A DNA stretch of 9,291 nt from Deltaproteobacteria bacterium (GTDB lineage: Bacteria > Desulfobacterota > Desulfobacteria > C00003060). The notes under the pieces are model-generated. The model saw only the letters and a list, made by a program, of their open reading frames with translations. It was not told the DNA's origin and made no database searches. Every line of letters starts with the position of its first letter. Position 1 is the stretch's first letter. The stretch covers positions 1-9,291 of the forward strand of contig DAOUWN010000056.1 of the NCBI GenBank assembly GCA_030667105.1, read 5' to 3'. Both the position numbers and the translations under genes were made by a program. Positions 1 to 5,632 of the stretch are shown here, one piece after another.

Positions 1-167
1 GTGTGTTTTGAGAATTCATGTTTTTTGACACCAATATCAAACAGATATGTCTACAGCCCCTTTTTAATTCCCAAATGGGATTTGGTATGTTATCTATAAA
101 AAAATCAGGTGATAAGGCTGAAAGATCGTGGCAAGCGACCTTTACTAGACCCCAGAAAGGACAACCG

Positions 168-908
168 TTGATCGAGCACACAACTTTCCCAAATGCACCG
201 ATTATGGAGGCTCTCTTAGACATCCGCGTTCGGCTACCTGAGCAGACGACTCTCACTGATTTAGCGGCATTCCAAGTCCATGTAAAAACCCGGTTTCCTG
301 AAAAAAAAGAGCGAAAGTTTGTCAGGGGTGACTTTAAGCTGGGACCGGAACCTAGTGCGCTTGTATCTGCCAGCGGATCTGACGGGTACTTCTTCGAATG
401 TTCCAAAGAAAAAAAGATAGTTCAAGCTAGACTAGACGGTTTCACTTTCAACAAGCTAAAGCCTTACGAGAATTGGGAGTCGTTCCGTTCGGAAGGTCGC
501 GAACTTTGGGCTCTCTATTTCAAAATGGCCAATCCAACCAAAGTTACTCGAATTGCGTTGAGGTATATAAATCGCATAGAAGTCCCTTTGCCCATGAAGG
601 ATTTCAAAGAATACATTTTAACCAGCCCTGAGGTTGCTCCTGAACTTCCGCAAGGCGTGGCCCATTTCTTCATGCGGCTTGTGATTCCAAACGATGACAT
701 AGGGGCAGTCGCAGTAATTACCCAGACGATGGAAGAGCCGACGACTGACGACAAATTGCCTTTGATTCTTGACATAGACGTATGGCAGAAAACGGAATAT
801 GAAGGTGAAAATGGCAAGATGTGGGATGAGTTTGAAAAACTTCGCAAATTCAAGAACGACGTTTTTTTTGGCATGACCACCGACAAGGCAAAGGAGCTTT
901 TTAAATGA
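168..908 (+). CDS. TIGR04255 family protein, function unknown
   Basis: Recognised as the sporadically distributed TIGR04255 family from an N-terminal FPNAPIMEALLDIRV block, a central RIALRYINRIEVPL block and a C-terminal segment ending FFGMTTDKAKELF; no biochemical role is established. I prefer the TTG at 168: an AAAGGA Shine-Dalgarno lies 6 bases upstream (156-161), the family block then begins at residue 7, and the 246-residue product fits the family's usual length of roughly 250. An in-frame ATG at 18 would add 50 residues that do not look like the family and has no clear ribosome site; ATGs at 75 and 87 are also possible. No signal peptide or membrane segment is seen, so it is probably cytoplasmic. 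The stop overlaps the next gene's start (ATGA), so translation is probably coupled. It is the first gene of a three-gene operon. Family call is confident; start is uncertain. Confidence 0.85.
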   Translation: MIEHTTFPNAPIMEALLDIRVRLPEQTTLTDLAAFQVHVKTRFPEKKERKFVRGDFKLGPEPSALVSASGSDGYFFECSKEKKIVQARLDGFTFNKLKPYENWESFRSEGRELWALYFKMANPTKVTRIALRYINRIEVPLPMKDFKEYILTSPEVAPELPQGVAHFFMRLVIPNDDIGAVAVITQTMEEPTTDDKLPLILDIDVWQKTEYEGENGKMWDEFEKLRKFKNDVFFGMTTDKAKELFK

Positions 909-1375
909 GCTACGCGGTTCCGCCAGTGTCAAGGACATTAAGGGCACAAGCTGTGAACGCAATGAGTGCACGAGCGTTACTTCAAGAAGACAGGGGGGTG
1001 GGTGAAGCATCCCAGGTGATACACAGAGGATTTCGAGAGACAGTTAATCATTTCTTTGTGCCAATTTCGAGGCAAGAGGCCGATCCTAGCATCAGATTCT
1101 TGATCCTGAGAGATGAATGGAAAGCCGAGACTGTTCTTTTGTCATCTATAACTCAAATAGCCATGCATCCCGCCTATCAGCAGATCATTGGAATGGGACT
1201 AACGGCCGTCCCCTTGATCTTGGCTGAAATGGAGAGAGAACCCGGCCACTGGTTTTGGGCCTTGAAGTCCATCACTGGTATGGATCCCACTTTGCCAGAA
1301 GATAAGGGCTATATGAGGCGAATGACAGAATCGTGGCTTCGCTGGGGAAGGGAACACGGATACCTATTAGAGTGA
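905..1375 (+). CDS. Conserved-looking hypothetical protein, middle gene of the three-gene cassette
   Basis: The 156-residue product has no family name I can give with certainty. The C-terminal half has the look of a conserved domain: MHPAYQQIIGMG at residues 87-98, an AVPLILAEMEREP helix, HWFWALKSITG at 115-125 and a tryptophan-rich end (SWLRWGREHGYL). I have an impression of having seen this pattern in small proteins of many phyla, but cannot verify it. The first 60 or so residues look less constrained. It appears helical and soluble, with no signal peptide, transmembrane segment or metal site. The ATG lies inside the ATGA overlap with the upstream TIGR04255 gene, and its stop overlaps the GTG start of the next gene, so the three products are probably made together and may act in one complex or pathway. 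That last step is inference. Confidence 0.8.
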   Translation: MSYAVPPVSRTLRAQAVNAMSARALLQEDRGVGEASQVIHRGFRETVNHFFVPISRQEADPSIRFLILRDEWKAETVLLSSITQIAMHPAYQQIIGMGLTAVPLILAEMEREPGHWFWALKSITGMDPTLPEDKGYMRRMTESWLRWGREHGYLLE

Positions 1376-1809
1376 TCAAGAAAATCATCCAGGAATCTTT
1401 TCCCAAATTGAAGAAAGGTGGCTATTCGGTTACGAGTCCTGCAGCGATAGAGTATAATTGCATCGCTTGGGCGGCGGGCATGACTGACAGGTGGTGGTGG
1501 CCTGATGCGCAGGATCTGTATTTCTGGCCCTTTGGAGTACCACGGACGGAAACTATCGAAGCGTTTATAAGGGCATTTGAAACCTTGGGTTTCAGCCTTT
1601 GCCAAGATGCTGAATATGAAATCGGTTTCGAGAAAATTGCCATCTATGTTGATTCCAAAGGGAAACCAACCCATGCCGCAAGGCAATTGACCTCTGGGCT
1701 CTGGACAAGCAAATTAGGGGAGTTTGTGGACATCGAACACCCCATAGATGGCCTGGACAACTCTGATTATGGTCCCATTGCTATCATAATGAGACGGCCC
1801 CGTCAGTGA
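1372..1809 (+). CDS. DUF7689-like protein with possible papain-like Cys/His layout
   Basis: A 145-residue protein starting at the GTG at 1372, which overlaps the previous stop as GTGA. An in-frame ATG at 1333 lies inside the upstream gene and would add 13 residues resembling nothing. Visible blocks are YNCIAWAAG (28-36), RWWWP (40-44), YFWPFGVPR (50-58), EIGFEKIAIY (83-92), PTHAARQL (99-106), LWTSKLGEFVDIEH (110-123) and a YGPIAIIMRRP end. These match my recollection of the uncharacterised DUF7689 family. The order of an NC-helix cysteine (C30), a strand-start histidine (H101) and a W-T-S-K-L-G strand followed by D120/E122/H123 resembles NlpC/P60- and papain-like peptidase folds, suggesting a hydrolase or transferase. 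That is inference from motif order only. No signal peptide is seen. Last gene of the coupled operon. Confidence 0.8.
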   Translation: MIKKIIQESFPKLKKGGYSVTSPAAIEYNCIAWAAGMTDRWWWPDAQDLYFWPFGVPRTETIEAFIRAFETLGFSLCQDAEYEIGFEKIAIYVDSKGKPTHAARQLTSGLWTSKLGEFVDIEHPIDGLDNSDYGPIAIIMRRPRQ

Positions 1810-2188
1810 AGATGCCCTTGCCATATCGACGGTCAGATGTAGGGGGTTGCCGCAAACAGCAATCTGCAATAACACCGCATTCCAGAAAAAATATAGATTT
1901 CATTGTACTCCGCCAACAAGGTCAGGATTCCAGCGATAAAGTTTTCATTTGTAGATCCTCACTGAAAGAACCAATTCTCTCGCCACAGTGTTCTGTCATC
2001 CATCTGTGCTGGGGGATTAGCAGCGAATCGTTATGATTCATTTTGATACTTTTGATCCCGAAATTCGCAAGTGGTGGCGCCACAGCCTGCTGGCCCAGAC
2101 GGTTATGGACTCTTTTAATGGACCATTTCGGCGCCTTCTGCTCGAGCCTTAAGCTCACAGCCGAATTCCTTGAGGGTGAGACGGGGCA
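1810..2188. other. Gene-poor stretch with a repeat copy and possible relic sequence
   Basis: About 380 bases between the three-gene operon and the pheA fragment. It holds repeat copy 1 (1871-2006) and a perfect 10-bp palindrome GTGGCGCCAC at 2074-2083. Short ORFs exist on both strands (1806-2036 plus, 1922-2158 minus), but none has a good ribosome site or recognisable domain, and the strands conflict. No hairpin with a T-run is visible that would end either flanking gene. It reads as decayed DNA. Confidence 0.5.
1871..2006 (+). repeat. Diverged dispersed repeat, copy 1
   Basis: Direct repeat of 8260-8394. Both copies begin with the same 15 bases (AACACCGCATTCCAG), share islands such as ATAGATTTC, TCAGGATTC, TCATTTGTAGATC and TCTGTCAT, and differ in length by one base. 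A hand alignment gives about 73% identity. Weaker similarity may extend upstream to about 1835. Mismatches fall about evenly over the three codon positions of the shared reading frame, and a 1-base indel breaks that frame, so neither copy looks like a protein under selection. Confidence 0.75.
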
Positions 2189-2677
2189 CTAGTAGCTCCC
2201 CAGTATCCTGAGATAGTCCGTGTTTTCCTCAAGAGCGCTGAGTATGGGTTTGAACGAGTCTGACTCAACATCTGCCTCAAGGTCTACATAAAACATGTAC
2301 TCCCACGGTTTTCCAGGGATTGGGCGCGATTCCAGCTTCACCAGATTGATGCCCTGGTCGGCAAACACCTTTAATGTTTCATAGAGAGCCCCTGGCTGGT
2401 TGCCCGTTGAGTAGATGAGAGAAGACTTGTGCCGTGGCCCGTTTTCAAGTTGCTGGGCGCCTATTATCACGAATCTGGTGTAGTTTCTCGGGTTTGTCTC
2501 AATCCCCTCTTCGATGACCTCCATCCCGTGAAGGCCGGCTGCCTCTTTTCCGGCAATGGCTGCATCGGTCGGACTTCCCGCCTCTTTAATGCGTTTGACG
2601 GCCGTGGCCGTGTCTTTTGCTGAAACAAGCTCCCAGTCTTGATGGCGGTCCAGAAATTGTCGACATTGCTGGAACAC
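2189..2677 (-). pseudogene. pheA: Prephenate dehydratase (PheA) C-terminal fragment with ACT domain
   Basis: Prephenate dehydratase converts prephenate to phenylpyruvate in phenylalanine synthesis. This fragment of about 162 codons keeps only the second half: the end of the catalytic domain, with the NYTRF motif (TRF at residues 67-69), and an ACT regulatory domain with GALYE (96-100) and ESRP (116-119), which bind phenylalanine in the family. The first catalytic lobe, and any chorismate mutase domain, is missing; intact proteins run about 275 to 360 residues. The GTG at 2677 is simply the first possible start and has no ribosome site. Upstream, the frame runs into a 189-bp mobile-element remnant and then a stop near 2718-2720, and nothing resembling the missing lobe lies in 2877-3068. 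It cannot make an active dehydratase. A free ACT-domain protein is a remote alternative. Confidence 0.85.
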
Positions 2678-2687
2678 CTGAGCAATG

Positions 2688-2710
2688 GGGGGACGGGCAT
2701 AAATTAATAA
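2688..2710 (+). repeat. Left terminal inverted repeat of the mobile-element remnant
   Basis: The 23 bases pair with 2854-2876 as an inverted repeat with two mismatches. It begins with a G run and continues GACGGGCATAAAT. The G run overlaps the point where the pheA reading frame loses family similarity. Confidence 0.7.
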
Positions 2711-2740
2711 GTAACTTTACATGGTGGATGATGATCTGGG

Positions 2741-2848
2741 ATGCATGATTTGGCTAAACGGCTTGGAATGACTCGACCCGGCGTGGGGTATGCAGTAAAA
2801 AGAGGGGAGAGAATCGGAAAGGACAATAATCACCGGTTTAGAAAATAA
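2741..2848 (+). pseudogene. C-terminal helix-turn-helix remnant of a REP-associated (Y1) transposase
   Basis: The frame gives 35 residues: MHDLAKRLGMTRPGVGYAVK (1-20) followed by RGERIGKDNNHRFRK. This matches the helix-turn-helix tail of REP-associated tyrosine transposases, where a D/E-L/V-A-x-x-L-G-x-S/T-x-x-A/G-V-S/G-x-A-V-x-R-G-E pattern is typical. The catalytic HUH/tyrosine domain is absent, and an in-frame TGA lies at 2732-2734 just upstream, so no functional enzyme is possible. The stop at 2846-2848 directly precedes the right inverted repeat, as expected for the gene filling such an element. Confidence 0.65.
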
Positions 2849-2853
2849 CTTGG

Positions 2854-2876
2854 TTATTTATTTATGCCTGTCCCCC
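2854..2876 (-). repeat. Right terminal inverted repeat of the mobile-element remnant
   Basis: Reverse complement of the left repeat with 21 of 23 matches, reading TTATTTATTTATGCCTGTCC on the plus strand before a C run. It starts 5 bases after the transposase-tail stop codon. Confidence 0.7.
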
Positions 2877-2924
2877 AGTCTTTCCCCATCAAAATAGACT
2901 CCTACATCTTGTATGCCAGAATAC

Positions 2925-3013
2925 AGCGGATGTTTTTTTAAAGATCGTAGATTTTTCTCTTGACAATGGAAAGCCCTTATTGTAATTTAGACTTAATTGC
3001 ATTAACATCCGCT
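2925..3013. repeat. Spaced 10-bp inverted repeat around the DUF2325 gene promoter
   Basis: AGCGGATGTT at 2925-2934 and AACATCCGCT at 3004-3013 are perfect reverse complements separated by 69 bases. The pair brackets the best promoter candidate for the iron locus. It could be a pair of operator half-sites, a long-range stem or chance. It does not resemble a Fur box. Confidence 0.4.
2960..2986 (+). promoter_or_regulatory. Candidate sigma-70 promoter for the DUF2325 gene
   Basis: A perfect TTGACA (2960-2965) is followed by TGTAAT (2981-2986, five of six matches) after a short 15-base spacer; TAATTT at 2983 gives a 17-base spacer but a poorer -10. The surrounding DNA is A/T rich and lies about 80 bases before the chosen start at 3069. 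Position and -35 are good; the spacer weakens the call. Confidence 0.4.
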
Positions 3014-3068
3014 TTACATCAAGTAAGTTTTTTTGGGTAAAGACTCTGTAAATGAAAGGAACGTCTCT

Positions 3069-3455
3069 ATGAAACAGAACTTAAACAAGGTTAAATTCAA
3101 AACCTGCCTTCGTACCTGTGACGCAAGCTGCCCCGCATATGATGAATGCCCCAAACGCATTCTTATCGTGGGAGGCATGACCAAACTCAAATCGCACTAT
3201 CGACGATTGGTGGAGAACAAGGGAGCTGTCTTTGAATACCACGACGGTTATATGCGTAGCGGAGAGCGGGGGCTGGAAGGGCGGGTGAGACGCTCAGATA
3301 TGATCCTTTGCCCTGTGAGCTGCAACAGCCATGGAGCTTGTTCGAGCTTGAAGCGATTATGCCGAAAACACAGAAAACCGTTCTGTATGCTTCGAAACGC
3401 CAGCCTGAGTGCTATATCCAATGCGCTGGTTGGCCAACAGCCTGTACTGAACTAA
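3069..3455 (+). CDS. DUF2325 domain protein, Cys-rich
   Basis: A 128-residue DUF2325 protein. The domain runs from about residue 30 (ILIVGGMTKLKSHY) through FEYHDGYMRSGERGLEGRV to SDMILCPVSCNSHGAC and a SLSAISNAL end. Function is not established; the domain looks like a small alpha/beta fold. Cysteines C13, C17, C21 and C27 at the N-terminus, and C81, C85, H88, C91 and C98 in the domain, could hold a metal or respond to redox; this is inference. The ATG at 3069 has an AAGGA site 8 bases upstream (3056-3060); a TTG at 3033 would add 12 residues and lacks a ribosome site. It heads a cluster with two small genes before a terminator, and the downstream porin-feoAB genes suggest a link to iron or redox control. 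Confidence 0.85.
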   Translation: MKQNLNKVKFKTCLRTCDASCPAYDECPKRILIVGGMTKLKSHYRRLVENKGAVFEYHDGYMRSGERGLEGRVRRSDMILCPVSCNSHGACSSLKRLCRKHRKPFCMLRNASLSAISNALVGQQPVLN

Positions 3456-3476
3456 GAAAACTGGAAAGGAGGACTA

Positions 3477-3656
3477 ATGAGAACAAAAGATTTCAAACAC
3501 CCCTGTAGTCCGCAAGCCGACAGAGAGCCAAGGCCCCCACCCGGGCGGATAAACGCAGGTTCAAACCCGTATCACGAAAGCAGTCCGAGTGTGGCCGTGA
3601 GAGAGGAAATTGATCTTCGCTTTTCCGATTTCGTCAAGGGGACTAGGTTTGAATAA
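3477..3656 (+). CDS. Small hypothetical protein (59 residues)
   Basis: An ORF with a near-perfect Shine-Dalgarno AAGGAGG at 3466-3472, 4 bases before the ATG, starting 21 bases after the DUF2325 stop, so it is probably in the same transcript. The product begins MRTKDFKHPCSPQADREPRP, has a proline- and arginine-rich first half, and ends EEIDLRFSDFVKGTRFE. No signal peptide, membrane segment or known domain is seen. The ribosome site and spacing are the main evidence; composition suggests a partly disordered protein. The other frame over this stretch (3308-3508) lacks a ribosome site and overlaps DUF2325. Confidence 0.55.
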   Translation: MRTKDFKHPCSPQADREPRPPPGRINAGSNPYHESSPSVAVREEIDLRFSDFVKGTRFE

Positions 3657-3717
3657 GGTTAGGATAGCCTTTGGATTATTTTCAGGAGAACATTTCTGCA
3701 AATGGAGACGACGAAAA

Positions 3718-4008
3718 ATGACTGTTGCTACTAAAAAGGACCTGATGCGAGTGATCGACGTTAGCGCCCAGGATCTCCATAAGAAAATCGACATGCATCG
3801 CTACCTGATGGCCACGGTCTTGGATCAAAGGGTAAGCGACCGGACGCTACAAAGGGCGGTGTCTAAGTCCCTTGATGCCGACACAAGCCGTTTAAAAAGG
3901 GAGATTGAGGAAGCCATAGAAGTCTTGGACCGGACAAGGAAGTCTTTTAAGTCCAAGCAGCTACAGGCCTTGCGAAAAAGTCTTACACAGGTACTGGTAG
4001 AGTCTTAG
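3718..4008 (+). CDS. Small helical hypothetical protein (96 residues)
   Basis: I do not recognise a family. From the ATG at 3718 the product begins MTVATKKDLMRVIDVSAQDL and is predicted from composition to be almost wholly helical and charged, with a KKIDMHRYLMATVLDQRVSDRTLQRAV segment (given here from residues 22 on) and a SRLKREIEEAIEVLDRTRKS stretch of coiled-coil type near the end. There are no cysteines, signal peptide or membrane spans. A GGAG at 3704-3707 is a modest ribosome site; the longer frame back to 3610 overlaps the previous gene and gives an implausible Trp/Arg-rich leader. It lies 61 bases after the 59-residue gene and 54 bases before a strong terminator, so it is the last gene of the DUF2325 unit. 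Confidence 0.65.
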   Translation: MTVATKKDLMRVIDVSAQDLHKKIDMHRYLMATVLDQRVSDRTLQRAVSKSLDADTSRLKREIEEAIEVLDRTRKSFKSKQLQALRKSLTQVLVES

Positions 4009-4062
4009 AAAAAGATCAGGGATGTCTTACGGCCTCCGGCCTTAAAGGGCGCGGAGGAAGTG

Positions 4063-4110
4063 AAGGCGCAACTTGAAAGGGTTTTGATCTTCAAGTTGCG
4101 CCTTTTTTTT
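4063..4110 (+). terminator. Strong intrinsic terminator
   Basis: A perfect 15-bp stem, AAGGCGCAACTTGAA (4063-4077) with TTCAAGTTGCGCCTT (4090-4104), has a 12-base loop and runs into an uninterrupted T tract. It ends the DUF2325 transcript and separates it from the porin-feo genes, which start 77 bases on and so need their own promoter or read-through. Confidence 0.92.
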
Positions 4111-4186
4111 CGGAACGACAATGGTCGACAAGCGCATGAAGCGCAAATTAACAAATAATAAACAAAGAACCAAGGAGGGGAGTGTA

Positions 4187-5350
4187 ATGAAAAAAGGCGT
4201 TATGTTTTTGGTCGTTTTGTTTTGCGTTGGCCCGTTGGGCATTGCCCCAGCCTTTTCTCAAACCTCAAACTACGAGTTGCAGCGTCGGATTGAACAACTG
4301 GAGAAAAGGCTTGGACTGTACGAAAAAGAGAAAAAGCCAGAAGAGGCTCCCAAGTGGACAGACAACATCACCCTAAATGGAGCCGTGGAACTTGACTACA
4401 CCTATGCAGATGACAGCGACGTGTCTGACAATACGGTCAATGACTCTACGTCAGATCTTAAAGTCGGAACCGTGGAGCTGGGGCTGGGCATCGAATTTCA
4501 CGAAGCCGTGACCGGAAGCGTGGTCCTTAAAGCCGAAGACATTGGTGGCAGTGATGGGGCAAGTGAAGATGTCTTTGTGGACGAAGCCATTATCACGCTC
4601 CAAAAGCAGGAGTTTCCCCTGTACTTCGTGGGAGGGAAAAGGACCCAGCCTTTCGGATATTTTAACAGCAACCTGATCAATGACCCTATCACCCAGGATC
4701 TCTACGAGGTCAGCAAGGCTGGGGCCACCGTGGGATGGACACCGGGCCTTTTGAACATGGACATCTCTGTGACCGCTTACCGGGGCGAGACTCTGGCTGA
4801 CCGGGCTGAAGAAGCCGGCATTGGTTTCACGAGAGACAAAAGTGGGACGTACACCGCAACCAATGACGTGTCTTCGTACATCGCCAACATCACCGCCTAT
4901 TGCCTCAATGACTGCATGTCCTTTGCAGCCTACTTCAACTCAGAACCAGGGGACGGCGATGACAATGAAACCATCGGTGGCACTTTTCACTATTCCATTG
5001 AAAATATCAACCTGGACCTGGACGCCGAGTACATAGCGGCTGTGAGTAGAGAAAACGTCGGCAACGATGAAGAGGCCAAAGAGTCGGCCTGGTTTCTTGC
5101 AGCGGCCTATCAGGTAATCGATCCTTTGCAGGTGGCGATTCGGTATGAGGCATTTGATGATGATGTATCGGGCAATCAGGCCGGCAGTTTGGAGGACCGG
5201 TTTAGTCTTGGGGGTACCTACACGCTTTTCGAAAAGGGCGATTTCGTGTGCAACGTCATGGCCGAGTATCGCAAAAGCAACTACGAAAATGTTGCGGGCG
5301 CTGACGACGATGTGAACGAGTTCTTTGCCAAAATCGCCATAGAGTTCTAG
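4187..5350 (+). CDS. LbtU-family outer-membrane porin
   Basis: A 387-residue beta-barrel protein. The ATG at 4187 has AGGAGG 8 bases upstream (4173-4178); an ATG at 4121 would add 22 residues ahead of the signal peptide. Residues 1-24 are a Sec signal peptide (lysines, hydrophobic core, AFS before Q25), followed by a short coiled coil (about 28-48) and a barrel from about 58 to the terminal phenylalanine. The FVDEAIITLQKQEFPLYF stretch and the RTQPFGYFNSNLINDPIT stretch match the LbtU siderophore porin family, known from Legionella legiobactin uptake. Here it sits directly before feoA, so a role passing ferrous or chelated iron across the outer membrane is more likely than siderophore uptake proper; this is inference. 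Predicted loops are very acidic, and C239 and C243 form an unusual CX3C pair. Confidence 0.85.
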   Translation: MKKGVMFLVVLFCVGPLGIAPAFSQTSNYELQRRIEQLEKRLGLYEKEKKPEEAPKWTDNITLNGAVELDYTYADDSDVSDNTVNDSTSDLKVGTVELGLGIEFHEAVTGSVVLKAEDIGGSDGASEDVFVDEAIITLQKQEFPLYFVGGKRTQPFGYFNSNLINDPITQDLYEVSKAGATVGWTPGLLNMDISVTAYRGETLADRAEEAGIGFTRDKSGTYTATNDVSSYIANITAYCLNDCMSFAAYFNSEPGDGDDNETIGGTFHYSIENINLDLDAEYIAAVSRENVGNDEEAKESAWFLAAAYQVIDPLQVAIRYEAFDDDVSGNQAGSLEDRFSLGGTYTLFEKGDFVCNVMAEYRKSNYENVAGADDDVNEFFAKIAIEF

Positions 5351-5395
5351 GCGGCTAGGCTCTTGATAGGCTTTTACAGCCAAGGAGGATTAGAA

Positions 5396-5629
5396 ATGAC
5401 GAAAATAAACATGCGGCAAATGAAAGATAATCAATCAGGAACTATTTCCGCCATCAAGGTGGATGGAGAATTAGGAAGGCGTATCCGAGACATGGGGCTG
5501 GTTCCTGGAACGGCCGTCGCAGTGCAAGGCAGGGCCCCGCTCTATGATCCGGTTGCTTTGAAAGTGATGGGTTTTACCCTGACGCTTCGTAACAGCGAAG
5601 CAGACTACATAGAAGTGGAGGTAGACTAA
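5396..5629 (+). CDS. feoA: Ferrous iron transport protein A (FeoA)
   Basis: A 77-residue cytoplasmic SH3-like protein that assists FeoB in ferrous iron uptake. Typical family blocks are GTISAIKVDGELGRRIRDMG, LVPGTAVAV, APLYDPVALKVMGF and the TLRNSEADYIEVE end. The ATG at 5396 follows AAGGAGG (5382-5388) by 7 bases; an earlier in-frame start at 5363 is not supported. It lies 45 bases after the porin stop and ends 3 bases before feoB, so porin, feoA and feoB are probably co-transcribed. Confidence 0.95.
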   Translation: MTKINMRQMKDNQSGTISAIKVDGELGRRIRDMGLVPGTAVAVQGRAPLYDPVALKVMGFTLTLRNSEADYIEVEVD

Positions 5630-5632
5630 ACC

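Larger units (their letters stand above)
2688..2876 (+). mobile_element. Internally deleted REP-associated/IS200-like element with terminal inverted repeats
   Basis: A 189-bp unit bounded by inverted repeats at 2688-2710 and 2854-2876 that match at 21 of 23 positions; the core reads GGGGGACRGGCATAAAT inward from each end. Inside, on the plus strand, is the 3' end of a transposase gene whose stop codon lies just 5 bases before the right repeat. Most of the gene is missing, so the unit is like a MITE derived from a larger transposon. Its left end lies where recognisable pheA sequence stops. Family assignment rests on the transposase tail and on terminal repeats of a type I associate with these transposases. 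Confidence 0.7.

Noticed and set aside
1871..2006. Repeat copies as DUF1016/YhcG nuclease gene remnants
   Set aside because: Only a faint pattern match around DDQ-x-S-x-G; flanking parts do not match and divergence shows no codon-position bias.
1806..2036. 76-codon ORF after the three-gene operon
   Set aside because: Start overlaps the previous stop by chance, no ribosome site, and most of it lies in a diverged repeat whose frame is broken relative to the second copy.
1922..2158. Minus-strand 78-codon ORF
   Set aside because: Conflicts with the plus-strand frame, no ribosome site or domain, and overlaps the repeat.
4125..4153. Promoter for the porin-feo genes (TCGACA at 4125-4130 with a TTAACA -10)
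   Set aside because: Only 3 of 6 bases match at -10; too weak to report, though a promoter must exist near here if the terminator is efficient.
4940..5383. Long minus-strand ORF across the porin gene
   Set aside because: Shadow frame of a well-supported porin with signal peptide and family motifs.
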